From positions 111,001 to 175,000 of the forward strand of contig JAJTWR010000465.1 of assembly GCA_021613335.1 (NCBI GenBank): a stretch of 64,000 nucleotides of DNA, given 5' to 3'. Shown here one piece after another: positions 1-11,661 of this stretch (position 1 is the stretch's first letter; each line of letters starts with the position of its first letter). The translations under genes and the position numbers were made by a program. The stretch comes from Whitmania pigra. Lineage: Eukaryota; Annelida; Clitellata; Hirudinida; Haemopidae. The notes beneath the pieces were generated by a model that did no database searches, had not been told where the DNA came from, and saw only the letters and a program-made list of their open reading frames with translations.

Positions 1-506
1 AGTTCTAATGAAAAATCCGATTGTGAAGTTTCTTGGTTCTTGGTGAATGATTTAGTACCAGTCAGCAAAGATTGTCACGAAAATTTTTGCCTTGGTTTGA
101 AACATGTCTTTTTTGGACTAGGTCCAAAAATTTTTGGAAAATTTTATAAATGCAAATAAATGCTTTAAATGCTCGCAAAGCAAAGAATATTGAAGTAATG
201 GAAATGAAATGTAAACAAAAATAAATTTGCAAAATTTAAGAATTACTTTTTTTTAATGTGGATCCCGCAAAAGCAATAACACCCCTTCCCTTTAGAAGTA
301 ATATTACGAATGACATGCGATGGAAGATGTGCTTCTATGATATTGTTACATCCGAGCAATAAATTATTAAGTTTTTATTGCAAAATTTCTATGGTTATAC
401 TTACTAACTTTTTCTACGAAGTCGTGATAACATTATAGACAAACAAAAGAGGCGCACAAACAGTCCTAACAAACAATCTAAGAATCCAGCAGCCTGATGT
501 TCTATG
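1..506. other. AT-rich sequence, no gene seen
   Basis: No exon or repeat family could be supported here. It may be intron or 3' flank of the minus-strand macroglobulin gene whose exons start at 2488, because that gene must continue toward lower coordinates. The last eight bases (499-506) are the left target-site duplication of the hAT element that follows. Confidence 0.5.
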
Positions 507-1463
507 CAGTGATGGGTAGTATTTCATTTCACGTGATTTAAAATCACGAAATAAAATCACAAAGGTGATTTTTGATTTGATTCAAAATCATCGTGTGTTG
601 TGCGATTTTGATTTTTATTTTAAATCATATTTTTGATGATTGATGATTTTTTTTATTATGTATATTTAGTTTTTTAAAACATTTAATATCTTTCTTTAAT
701 GACATTATCAGTCGATAATCGATGCAACTTCCTTTTATTTACTTTTATTTACTTTGTATTGTTGTTAGTGCTATTCCGACCTCATGGTGAACGAAAGTTG
801 TAAAATTGCTGATAATGATGAAACAAAAAGTCACTGTTAACAAGGCAAACAGTATTCGCACCAATACGATGAATTATTTGTCTGATTAGGAATGTCATCT
901 GTCCAGTCTTGAATCAAGCCTAGTCAAAAAAATCTTTGTTGTAACTTCATTTATTTATATAGCGCCATATGCATAGCGTCAGAAGCGCTTCTTCTAACCA
1001 TTTATATAACGGTCCTTCCCAAGGGAACTGGTGGCAGTGTAAGCTGGGTTTCGAACACGACACATTACGACTGTTGCCATTACTGCCATATGCAGGCACG
1101 TAACCTATTTGGCTAACCTGCACGCCCCTAGTCACTCTGTGCGCTATAATACAACGCTGCCACCATCAGCACCCGTGGAGAGGTTATTTAGTTCGGCAGG
1201 ACTGATTTGAAACATCAAGAAGGAACAGACTACATGATTCGATGTTTCAAAAACTTTTGTTTTTAAAAGTTAATAAAAGCTTTTGAAAATTGATTGTTGA
1301 AAAAGTGATTTGATTTTGATGATTTTTGAAATACCTCTACAAGTGAACCTGATTTTAACGCGAAATCACATGCGTGAACCTGATTTCGAATTCAAATCAC
1401 TTTTTGTCTGGTGATCTTGATTTTGATTTCCAATCACTCTGAACGTGATTTTACCCATCACTG
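507..1463 (+). mobile_element. hAT DNA transposon, non-autonomous relic
   Basis: The element starts with CAGTGATGGGTA and ends with the reverse complement TACCCATCACTG, and is flanked by a perfect 8 bp duplication gttctatg at 499-506 and 1464-1471. An 8 bp duplication with CA...TG ends is the hAT signature. Near 1171-1210 the plus strand reads SAPVERLFSSAGLI, the C-terminal dimerisation motif of hAT transposases, directly followed by a stop. Little else of a transposase is recognisable in the 957 bp, so the copy is internally deleted and dead. Both ends are rich in short gtgattt/aaatcac motifs in both orientations, which may be subterminal transposase-binding repeats. A SINE is inserted at 927-1126. 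Confidence 0.85.
927..1126 (-). mobile_element. tRNA-derived SINE, family A, nested in the hAT element
   Basis: Read on the minus strand, it has a tRNA-like head with an A-box-like stretch (ttagccaaatagg), a B box (gttcgaaaccc) and a tail ending gacgctatgcatatggcgct then an AT-rich end. An 8 bp duplication cctagtca flanks it at 919-926 and 1127-1134, which splits the hAT transposase remnant. Other copies in this window are at 26255, 34518 and 37092. Confidence 0.8.
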
Positions 1464-1616
1464 GTTCTATGTACTCAAATCCTCATTTTGATTGATCAGT
1501 TCTAAATAAAAAACAAAGTTTGTTTTAAACGCAAATTTGCTTCCCAAAGTGTACGTTACTTGTGATATAAAATATGTTTTTAAGCGTTCGGTTTACAAAT
1601 TCAAAATAGTGAAAGT

Positions 1617-1668
1617 TTAACGAGTTAATTGTCGCGTTAATTAATTCTGATGAGAATTAACTCGTTAA
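1617..1668. repeat. Inverted repeat, 14 bp arms
   Basis: ttaacgagttaatt at 1617-1630 is perfectly complementary to 1655-1668 with a 24 bp spacer. It can form a hairpin, or may be the remains of a small foldback element. No coding sequence overlaps it. Confidence 0.6.
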
Positions 1669-1805
1669 CGCCTATTCGCTCGGTACCCTCTTTTTCAAAT
1701 CTTGGTTAATCGTGCGACCAAATAAAGCAAATAATAATATGGGAAGCCTGAAGCATGATATAAAAAGAATGAGTTACAAAACAAAAGTAGTTGAAATTAC
1801 AGTTT

Positions 1806-2110
1806 AACCTGCTTATCTCGACATCTCGCCAACCCTATTAAGTCGACGCTTTTGAAGTGGAACCGCAACATTCTCTCTTTGTCTTATTTTCTCATCGGTT
1901 ATGTCGATGTTTTTGTCATCGAAACCTAACATCTCGAGCAAAAAAAGAGGGTCAAACTCGCCACTTTACATCAGTTATATCAACCTCTTGACTAATCGAT
2001 GACTTTGAAGTGAAACCACTAAAATCACTTTGTCGTAACATTTTCTCATCAGTTATGTCGATTCATTTATGTCGCCGAACCAAATTCATTCTTACTGATT
2101 TTGTCTGAGT
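1806..2110. repeat. Diverged tandem repeat, about 152 bp unit, two copies
   Basis: Segments around 1844 and 1996 share the pattern tcga, ttttgaagtg, a C-rich spot, tttgtc, then ttttctcatc and gttatgtcga. The offset is about 152 bases. TCGA occurs often in both copies. No protein is encoded. It may be part of a larger dispersed or satellite-like family. Confidence 0.45.
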
Positions 2111-2487
2111 GGTAAATCGTCATAAAAAAAGAAGATTTTCCGTTCCGTTAATGCATTCCTTCACCAGGTAATAACTTGATTTCAACAAGCTCACTGTCAC
2201 CTAATTATAAATGAGTCATATTTCCATTACAAATAATGTTGCAAAATTTTAATTTTGTTAAATAAATTCTCATAATGGCTTCCATTTGTTCATAAACACT
2301 TAGTGCTTTTGGGATTTGTAATTTAAATTAGATGTAAAATATAAATTTTGTTAAACAAATACCTAATTATTTGCGTATATCCGTCGAAATGCAATGTTAA
2401 CAGAGTTTTTGACTTTATTTAAGTCGACTTAAAAATAAATTAAAAAATAAATAAGCATGCAACTAGATTTAATTACTTTGATTGTAC

Positions 2488-4781
2488 GTCACTCCAAATC
2501 CATGTCTCAGGAAAGTTCCTCCTTGGTGGTCTTGTGGGCTTTGGTTTGGTGAATTGTGATTGGTTGGACATTACAATTTCTGGGGTTCGTTCCAACATCA
2601 AAGATGTTTCAACCTCTTCGAGGCTACCATAATTACAATAGTTAAACATAATACGGAGAAGTAAAATATTTAAAGTTAAATATTAAAATAAAAGTTATTG
2701 TTTGATTTAATGTAAAATGCAATATGCTTTTGATATAGTTGGTATGTGATTTAGTCAATGTTCTATCAGTATAAATATTTGAGTTAGACCCATTACAATT
2801 CATTGTCCTACTCATCGAGTTATGCTGAGGACAAAAATTCCAGAATTCTATAAATCATAGAGTAGTTGTAAAAACTTATTGTTTATTTATTTAAATGTTT
2901 ATATCTTAACATATTTTATGGTTGTCAAGATCACGCATTGCCATTTTTCGCTCCATAACACCAACCTGTCGATAGCAGTTTGTAAGGAAGAGCTGTGGGG
3001 AGATGATGATGATGAGATAGCTTGATGTCATCTGCGAAGAGTATTTGACAGAGTTGTCTGTAAATGCGTCTACAACATCGTTTATGTAAATAAGGAAAAG
3101 CGTAGGACCCAGCACAGTCCCTTGAGGCACATCACTGGTCACATCTTTATTGTTGGATAATTGCACATTCACCTTTAACAGCTTGAATTCTATTTGCTAG
3201 AAGCCTCTCTATCCACGAAAATAAATTGCCTGAAATAAGCTTGAAGTTTTATCAGCAATTTTAAGTGAGACACTGAGTCAAAAGCCTTTTTGAAATCGAG
3301 ATATATAATATTAGTGCCCTGATGGAGTCGCATTGAAATTGACCAGTCCAATTGGTACACTCAATCAGATTTGTAGATGTTGACCTCAAATTCAAAAATC
3401 CATGTTGATCAGAAGATATAAGGCTGTTTGCCTGAAGGTAATTCAGGATGTCTTTATTGATTATCTGTTCCATTGCACGACAACAAAAAGTGATATTGGT
3501 CTGTAATTCCCTGGATCCGATGTGGAACTTTTTTTGTGGATTGGAGTGATATAAGCTGAGCTCCAATGTTGTTGGCCATGTATTCGGTGACTGAAAGCAA
3601 AAGACCATCGGCCACAAGTTCACCAGTACTTGTAATATAAAATAATAAAGATAAAATAATAATACAATGATGGTTGCTTGAGGTGCAAGATTTAAAGCCA
3701 TGTTTTCAGAAATGAAGATTGAGAATGTGTTGTTATTTGATGGATTTTCCAAAGGATGCAAATCTGACTGATATATTGGTCTTTTTCCAATTATCTAAAA
3801 TAATATGACAATAGTTATCTTATTTAGTAGTTAATAATTTAAAATACTTTGAAAATAATTCACACATTCAAACCTAACATTGACAGTAGGATGTAACTTC
3901 GTTTGTTCGGACGTTAAATGTCAAATTGGAAGAAGGCTGTTTAAAAATATTAGCAAGACACAGAATGCTATGTTGCAAAATAATTTGAATTTATATATAT
4001 TTTATTACGAACCTTTATTACATTAATTAACTTTGGCGATTGATAAGTGAACGTACTTCTTGTCTCTTCTGTCCAACTTTTCCAGTCTTTAGATACTTCG
4101 TCGTAAAATGTTGCCTGCAGTGGACATATTAACTTTAGTGTTTATTCTGAAATAAATTGCTGTAATCAATGAAGTGACGTCAAACGTCACTAAGACTTAA
4201 TGAATTATGCGCGACTGACGAAATAATTAGATAGTGCGTTTCGCGGCATATGAATAGGAACAAGCAAGCGACAAGTAGACCTTTTTCATATCATCACAGG
4301 GTCTCACGATTGATAAAGTGTTTAAGATATTTCACTATCAATTAGAATTGATAATAAGCTTGAAATCGAACATGTTGGCTTTTTAGTCTTGACAACCAAT
4401 AACAATCGACTCTGAAAATTGCTGAATATTAAGTTTTACATTGCGTTAGTCACAACAAAATTATGTTATTATTATTATTATTATTATTATAAATTAATCA
4501 CCATTTATTAAGAAACAGGTCTTGCTGTTGATGTTTGCAACTTAATAGCTTAAAATTACAACTACCGCTTTTTTGTAATCAGAACGACTGTCTTACTTTA
4601 ATCATTGCGAATATATGTTCTTGTCCAACGGAAACAGCGCAAATAACAATTCCATGCGAGGTCAGTATCAAATAATCAGTCGAATATTCTCTGCCGTAAT
4701 CATTCAACAAACTGATTTTGATGGGTTTGAATGTTCCATTTGGAAATATGATATCAGAAAGTTTTGGTTGATAATCGTCAG
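2488..4781 (-). CDS. Alpha-2-macroglobulin/thioester-protein family gene, internal exons only
   Basis: Three phase-compatible exons are seen on the minus strand: 4781-4597, 4114-4032 and 2623-2488. The first ends with a strong donor (AAA|gtaaga). Its translation includes GIVICAVSVGQEHIFAMIK, which fits the MG6 segment of macroglobulins (the stretch ending in the DqSvlLmk motif). The third ends RRNFPETWIWSD, containing the very characteristic FPETW(I/L)W motif that follows the bait region. Phases are 0 between exons one and two and 2/1 between two and three, with no stops. Family members are large secreted protease traps or complement-like opsonins. The thioester region (GCGEQ), receptor domain, signal peptide and N-terminal MG domains are not visible, so they are outside or in exons I could not recognise. 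Just upstream of 4781 a second open segment lies in another frame, so the 5' edge of the first exon is uncertain. A LINE sits in the intron 2624-4031. Confidence 0.65.
2906..3780 (-). mobile_element. LINE (non-LTR retrotransposon) reverse transcriptase fragment
   Basis: On the minus strand the translation carries reverse-transcriptase blocks in broken frames: a segment with MEQIINKDILNYLQ and SSDQHGF, then a frame-shifted QKAFDSVSH-like block, then VPQGTVLGPTLFLIYIND, the RT motif before the catalytic YADD. The frame is interrupted by stops and shifts, so it is a dead 5'-truncated copy. It lies inside an intron of the macroglobulin-family gene and in the same orientation. Confidence 0.8.
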
Positions 4782-6271
4782 CTTGTGATAATTTAATATG
4801 AAAACATCCAAATGTTAAAATTTCATCGATTTCGAATAATTTTGTTCAATGTTTTAAAATGTTGAATATCCTCTGTATTATTTGACAAAAGTTGCACAAG
4901 CGTTTGCATATTAACTGTGATACTAAATGGTACCAAATATTTTCATAATAATTAATATCACGTTATTATTGCTAATTTACTGATTTTTTTTTCCAAAGAT
5001 ATGGAAGAGTTTCGCTTATACCATTCGAAAGGCAACGTAACGAACCATCACTTTGCTGAAGAAAACTTAAAGAGGGCAACTCAGAAAAAAGGAAGATAGA
5101 AGTACTAAAAATTTGTCAAATAAATCATTTTAGCTTTGTCCTTTTATGTACAAACTAAATAAACTATTACACGTTGCCTCATCAATTTTACTTCAAGAGC
5201 TTTATGTAACTTAGATTGTTTCAGGAGAAATAGTTACCACAAAACTGTCAAACACCAGCAATTGCCACAGGAAAAATTGCAAAGTGAATAATTTAAATTG
5301 ACTTTGGGATGATCTCCAAGGAATAAAAGATGCATGACGCTGAAGTTGAGAATTCAAGACTACTTGGCCATCTGCTCAGGGCAGCATTTCCCCAGGTGGA
5401 GGCCACGGTGCAGTTTGGTTGGAAGAGGCCCACAAAGCAGCTTCTATTTCCTCCTGGCAATCTGACAAGAAAAAAAAAAGATTGTTCTGGTCGGCAGATG
5501 CCTCATCCACCAAATGACACGTTCTATTGAAAACGCAACGAATGTAATCAATATTAGCTCTCGAATGACTGTTATTATCTGAGATTTTCTCTACATCAAG
5601 AAAAAATTGAATTTAATTGAAATAATATAATTGAAGGTTGAGAATAGACGTCTGCTTCCAAATCCGCCATATCTTTCCTTCTAAATTCGCGATTCTTAAT
5701 GCACAGATTCTATATATTACTTGAATTACTGTAAATCTATTCGTTTTGGTTAAGATTATTTTTTAATTGATTTTATTTATTTTCTTTATTCGTTTTAATA
5801 AGTTAAATAAGAAGCCAGATTTTGAAATAATTTAACTTATAATTTGAAATAATAACTTTTTATTTAATATTTTAGTATTATTATTTATTGTACGACAAAA
5901 TTATCCAATTATTTTCCTGATGGTGAGATTCGAAAAAGTGAAAAAGTTCTCCTCTCAAAAGAATAAAATATCGAGTCGGGGAAAGATATTGTTAAATTGT
6001 TGAAAGTTACAAATTCTCACGAAAAGTTGTGATTATTTTAACTCGGTGCGTCGATAAATATTGCAATTAAATTGAACTGAATGAACTCTTCAATTTACTG
6101 CTATTTCAGAATATAAAGTTTTTGTTAATGTCTTGCCGAGAATATAAACGCACAATTTTGTGACATGTAGCAACACTTCAGAAACATATCAAATTAATCG
6201 ATCTCTTTAGATTTTAATTTAAACAACTTTTCAAAAAAGGTGTTTTAGGTACATACTTTCGAACAGCTGAC
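4782..6271. other. Intergenic or upstream intron sequence, no supported gene
   Basis: Two short open stretches occur. 4999-5099 on plus follows a pyrimidine-rich AG and ends in a stop with AATAAA at 5119 and 5158, but the minus strand is open across it too. 5330-5530 is locally GC-rich and open for 66 codons with no recognisable motif. Neither could be tied to a family. Upstream exons of the macroglobulin-family gene would be expected here or further right. Confidence 0.4.
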
Positions 6272-7985
6272 ATGATAAATACCGAAATCTTACTTTTTTT
6301 GGCAGGTAAGAAAAACTGAATTATTGGTTAAGAGTTTCAACTTAATTAAACATTACGCTGTGATGGTATTAACAATTTTACAAAATCAACGACATCAAGG
6401 GCAGAGAATATTGACTTCGTATGTTTGTGCTTGAACTTTTAGTGATTACACCCATGCCACTAAAAAGCATCATATTTAGTCTGATTCACTTTAGCATAAT
6501 TGTGACAATGCAGAAATATAGAAACATCAATAACATTTAATTAAGAAAAAATTTAAATATACAAAAAACAAGTTAATCACAATGGTTACAATAATCTAGA
6601 AATTATATATATTTAGCAATGTTGTATAGACTTATCTTGCTCTTTGCAGATATATGCCCTTTACATTAGATATGTTTGCAATTTCGTAGACACTCTATCT
6701 CATCTTTCCCAGGTTGCATCTTTGCTTTATCAGATGTCGTCGGTCTAGAACGAACTTAAGAATTTAGGTCTCCTTATTACTACCTTAGCAGGCATTAAAT
6801 TAGTGGTTCAAAAACCTATTTTGCTGAATTACCCATAAAAAATGTATATGCAAGAGCCACCAATGATTATCTCCTGACCGATGAGATAATCTTCTTTTAT
6901 TTTGCTTCTCATCCACAATCAGGGAACAAAAAAAGCTTAAATTAAAGTATTAATGACCGCTTGATTCGAAGAGAGGCCGGTTTTCAAGCTTGAGGGGTTC
7001 AAATGGTTAAACAAATAAACTTATAACGCCATTGTTTTATGCCATCTTGTTATAATCTCGTTTTACTTTTGAATGAAGATTTAAATAATTAAAAAATTTA
7101 AATAAAATGCTTTGCACAAATGTGCTAGCTGCTTCTTTTCATCAACTTTTGTCATTTCTAAAGGTTGTCAGACAATACTTTCTCAGAATTCAACAAACTT
7201 GGCTCTTTACCGACCAACTTACCAAAGTAGTAGAAGTAACTTCCAATGTGGAAAAGCGACTGCTTCAAGAGCTGTTGATGGAAATAAAGATCCATTCATG
7301 TTTAATTGTCATTGTTTCGTTGCACTACATATAAAAAGCTTTGATGTTTTAAATTGGATGGCAGTGGATCTTGGAAAAATGTATAAAATTAATTATGTCA
7401 TTGTCTACGGAGCACGTGACGTGGAAGCAAGCTTGGCCAATTTTTTCTGTGGACTCACGACATTTTTTAATGGAAGTGTTCAAAGAAACCAGTTTCCTCT
7501 TTGTGGACAATATCCAGGAGCTTTTCCACCATCGAGAAGAGCAGTCATGAAATGCAACTATAACTTACCACCAGGTAGATATCTCATCCTTCAAATGGAT
7601 CCAAGCAATGGATACGGTACCCCCATGGCAGTTTGCGAAGTGGAAACTTATGAGTTACCAAACCAAAGTTTAAACAGTGAATTTCTTAAAATATTAATTA
7701 GAAATAATTTTAAAAAATCATGTAATACATTGTTGCTTGGCAGGATCGATATGGCAGAGAAAAAGTGAAATTAAACTTGAGAATCATGTTTACAGCACCT
7801 TAAATATCAAAGGAGGAGTACAACAATGCATCATGATCTGTATTTCATCTATTAAACGTTGTGATTCTCTCAATTACAACAAAAAATCTGGAATTTGCGA
7901 GTTAAATGAGCATGCAAACGGATATAACAGAACTTCTCTGGTGAAGCAGAGCTACTGGTATTTTTGGTCTGCAGTCAACGAATGA
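6272..7985 (+). CDS. Secreted F5/8C- or fucolectin-like lectin with PAN/apple domain
   Basis: Three exons join in frame: 6272-6305, 7164-7667 (or 7676) and 7744-7985, giving about 259 residues (262 with the later donor). Exon 1 encodes MINTEILLFLAG, a short secretion signal, ending with donor g|gtaag. Exon 2 begins CQTILSQNSTNLALYRPTYQ and contains NLALYRPTYQSS, then ASRAVDGN, then WMAVDLGK and a Cys-rich strand. This is the discoidin/fucolectin pattern (N-A-x-QSS, A-x-DGN, W-x-vDLg). Exon 3 has CIMICISSIKRCDSLNYNKK and CELNEH, matching the C-x3-C ... C-x-sf-Y ... C-x-L core of PAN/apple domains. Such proteins usually bind glycans or proteins outside the cell; the ligand here is unknown. The exon 2 donor is ambiguous between two in-frame GT sites nine bases apart. 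AATAAA follows at 8280-8285. Confidence 0.75.
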
Positions 7986-8560
7986 TATGTATAATCACCT
8001 ATTTTTAAATAATTTTGATCATGAGGCCATGACATTTACAGATGTAAACTTTATTTAAAAAATATCTGAATTTTGTAACTTTTTCAATAGTGATTTGTTT
8101 GATATTGTGCTTATTCTTTACATGAGGAAAACGTTTGGAATCTTCCAGGCACAACATTTTTGTTATTGTTATTTGCTTTTTTCCTGCTTCCCCTGTTTTG
8201 TCTTTGTTTTCTTGATTCGCTTGAGAGTTGCTTGTTGGTCTTGTTAGAAGCCATTAAAGGCCCTCTGACCAACTTTGAAAATAAACAAATAAAAAAACAT
8301 GATTAAAATTGGAGTCGGTGTAAGTCTTTCCTGAACAACTTTTCCAATCAGACATGAGATGATAAATAACATTTACTCTGATAATTCAAATGGAAAGTTT
8401 TGAAACAAAATTAATTATAATGAAAATTAATAATTCATGGCTACTGGAGAACTCCGATACGAGTTTGCTTAACCCTTAATTCTAAAATTCTTAATTCTAC
8501 TCCTGCCAATCATTAAAAATTTATTTTAAAAATGTTCAGAAATACTAAAACGATCCTCCC
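7986..8560. other. 3' flank of lectin gene, possible LINE tail
   Basis: The stretch 8160-8303 ends ccattaaaggccctctgacc, then AATAAAC-AATAAA and an A-run. It resembles a LINE 3' end but could equally be the 3' UTR end of the lectin gene (AATAAA at 8280). No coding sequence seen. Confidence 0.35.
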
Positions 8561-8712
8561 ACCGCCAGACCCCAGAGCCATCCCTAGAGCTCTTCTGGAG
8601 CCACCTGAAGAACACCTCTTCAGGACTTCATAGGACATCGAAGACACAAGGCGCCTCTGACGCTATGCACATGGCGCTTTAAAAATTAATTATTATTATT
8701 ATTATTATTTAT
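8560..8712 (+). mobile_element. LINE 3' end with SINE-A-like tail and (TTA)n
   Basis: The sequence runs from a moderately GC-rich stretch into ggcgcctctgacgctatgca, a tggcgct motif and then (TTA)n from about 8690. The same tail is found in SINE family A (927-1126) and next to a LINE ORF end at 35680-35780. Only the 3' end is present here. Confidence 0.55.
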
Positions 8713-11661
8713 TCGGAATATATCCAATGTCATAAATTTTATTTATTATTTGTAAATTTATAATAAAGTCAAACTCGGCTATCCAAAATCGGATCCAAGA
8801 TCTCGCAGATCGCGATATGCCTGAGCTTTTTTTACTTCGCGATATCAAATTTAGTATACTTGTTTGGATGTCATATCCAGATCGAAAAATTGTAGTAACC
8901 CAGTATGTATTAATTCTAAGTAGAAAATCGCGAGCAGTTCTCAAAAATCAATCGATTTTCGTACTTTTATTGCGACGATATGTTAAATTTTGCAATTTTA
9001 CACCTTTTCAAATGGAAGGGGTCTAAGACCAAATTATTGTACGTTATTGTGAAAAAGGAACCTCGGAATTCGGTTTTAGAATGAAAAGCTGAAGTCTGTG
9101 ATGCCGGTAAATCATAGACATACAGCATAGCAGGAGTTCATACAAAAGACAAAGAGCTTTTCAAGTCATCAATAGCAAAGGATAAAAGTTGACAAACTTA
9201 AAGCTATTTAAATATTTGGGATTAATATGAAGGGAATCGCTTGGATCAAAATCTGGCATGCTACCTTACTCATTATACGTTGATGAAAAATGTCATTGAC
9301 TGACTTTCATTCCTTATTGAGATTATTGTGACAAGTTTACATGAAAACCTTTATTCATAGCAAGTTCTCAAAAGTTTTAGATTCTTGGCTTTCAATTAAC
9401 GTCGTGAAGTTCATATTAACGTCCGAATTGCTCGTTGGATCATTCAGAGCGCTAAGTGACGTTGTGCTGAACATGGATGCAACTTGCAAGGGACAACCGT
9501 CTTTGCATGTCAGAGATGCTGGGTTTTATCCAGGTTGTGTCAAGGCATTCCAATACAAATAAACTGAACTGAGTTTAGTTGACGACATTAAAACATTGCA
9601 ATTAATGCACTTTTATTTGAATCGTATCTAACTTTGCTTTTTTAAATCTAAATTTAAATCTTATGTTTAAAACATTTTCCATAATGTTCAATGAAATTGA
9701 CAAAATGTCCAGAATTACAAGATCGACCTTGGATTAGCAAAAACTTCTGTGTGGCCCTCGGTCATAAACTGGTAGCAACATTCTTCAAATTCCACATAAA
9801 ATCACTCTGAAAGTTACCGATCGTTACTGTACATCATTATTGTAATACTATTTATTGATAATAATATTTATGTATTGATCTACATTTTCGTCCATTTCAA
9901 AAAGCTTCTTTTGTCAGACGATTGTAGGCTTCAACTACGAAAGCCATATTTCTGAGTTCTTTTAGTATCTTCTTTTTAGTATACTATTATTATTGTTTAA
10001 AAATTGCTTCACAATTTGGCGCATTGCAATTTTATATTGATCGTGTAAGGTTATACAAAAATATTTTCTTTAAACTTTAAATCGTTCTGCACAAATGAAA
10101 CAGGAATTGCTTTATCAAGCCTAACGATTAATTACAAATTTTGCATGGAACCAAATGTGTGTTTATTAAAAATGTTCATATTTTCTTTGGTAACATATTA
10201 AATAAATTAATAAAGCTCATTAAATGATATAGTGAAATATAAAAACAAATTGAATAACAAAAAAGCAAGGAACTCCTCTCGGATGCGAATCCATGTTCCA
10301 TGTGGCTTTCCCTCCATAAACTCTTTCATAGTCTTCCGACGCAATACCACATCAAAAATAAATTTTATTAAAAATCAAATCATGTTTTGGACATAAAAGG
10401 CTGATTCTGTGGAATCTGACACGAATCAATTGAAAACTTCCATGGAGGTCTGAAAACATCTGCTTCATGTGAAGCACCTTTGAAATGGTTCTTAAATTGA
10501 AGCTATTGACATGAAAAACAGTTCGGTTGTTTGTTAACAAAGTTTTGAAATCAACAACGGAAGTCATAAACGGTCAAGAAAAGTTAAAACATTAGAAATT
10601 GCTAATGGCTAGGACCTGAGGATTTACATCATTTTGAAATATTTAAGCTTTTTCATAGAAATGGCAAATATGTTTGTGATGATGGATTTAAAATTATTGA
10701 AGTACTATTTCATTTATTAATAAATAATATTTGCAATTATTGATACTTATAAATGTTATTAATTCTGAATTTTACCCCATTTTCCCTTATTTACATTTAA
10801 TAATTACATAAAAATAAATCTAAAAAATAATAATACATTTTTTCTGAGACATTTGTACTATATTGTGCTACAATACATACCATAACCTTAATAATTTTTA
10901 AAATCTATTTTTTCTTTCTGCATTTATATAGCACCTCTTTGAAGGATGTTGTCTTTGCGGGAATGAATTAAACACCTGAAAATGCTGGAAGGTGACTTTT
11001 GTGCCAAACGACATTTTTGGTCTCAAGTGTGCAAACACGATTCCAATTTCTAAACCTCACCCACTTTCCACTCGTCATTGTTTGTACTTCCTGGGAGACA
11101 AACATTGGAGATCTAGGATTTAAGATATAAGATCGCTTTGTTTACCTTCCCCTTCGCTCAACAATATATTTTAAGCCGTCAAAATTCTTAGCGATTAAGA
11201 ATTTATGTATCACAACCAAGGGCCAATTTTAAATTGTACGAAAAAAATATTTAAATCTATTATAAATTTTATAAATTATTTCGTTAACATCCATTTTCAA
11301 TTGTACTAGATGTCCCACGCACGTAATCTATTAATATCTGATTGTTGCAAACGGTATAATAATAATGAGTACATATCCCAATTTATTTTATTAGTTTACA
11401 AGGTTCAAGTTGTCTAGGCCAGGAGTTAAATTATGTAACGTTAAAACATTGTAAAATTATAAAGAAGCATGATTTTATTTTTGTTGCTTTGGTTATTTAA
11501 ATTACAATTCACTTCAGAATTTCGAAGCTTCGGATTTTAAAAGTTCGAATCTCATCCATTCAACTTTCAGAAAACAAATGTGAGATGTTTGATAACAAGA
11601 AGAATAACTTTAAATCAATTTTCAACGCATTCCAAGACAAATGGTATTTTAATGACTTAAG
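8713..11661. other. AT-rich intergenic sequence, no supported gene
   Basis: Contains a few open stretches of 70-80 codons without recognisable motifs. Around 9190-9230 a LFKYLG-like string hints at a decayed LINE RT C-terminus, and near 10912-10945 a reverse-strand ggtgctatataaatgca resembles retrotransposon tails. Neither is strong. Confidence 0.4.

Noticed and set aside
4999..5099. Possible plus-strand terminal exon after a good pyrimidine tract, followed by AATAAA
   Set aside because: The opposite strand is also open over the same bases, no upstream partner exon exists on plus, and no family is recognisable.
9110..9290. Possible LINE RT C-terminal fragment (LFKYLG-like)
   Set aside because: Only a few residues match and no neighbouring block is recognisable.
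10352..10567. 71-codon minus-strand ORF
   Set aside because: No start context, no domain, no splice partner; likely chance in AT-rich DNA.
10905..11160. Possible SINE/LINE tail on minus (tatataaatgca motif)
   Set aside because: The match is limited to a short AT-rich motif and the head region shows no A or B box.
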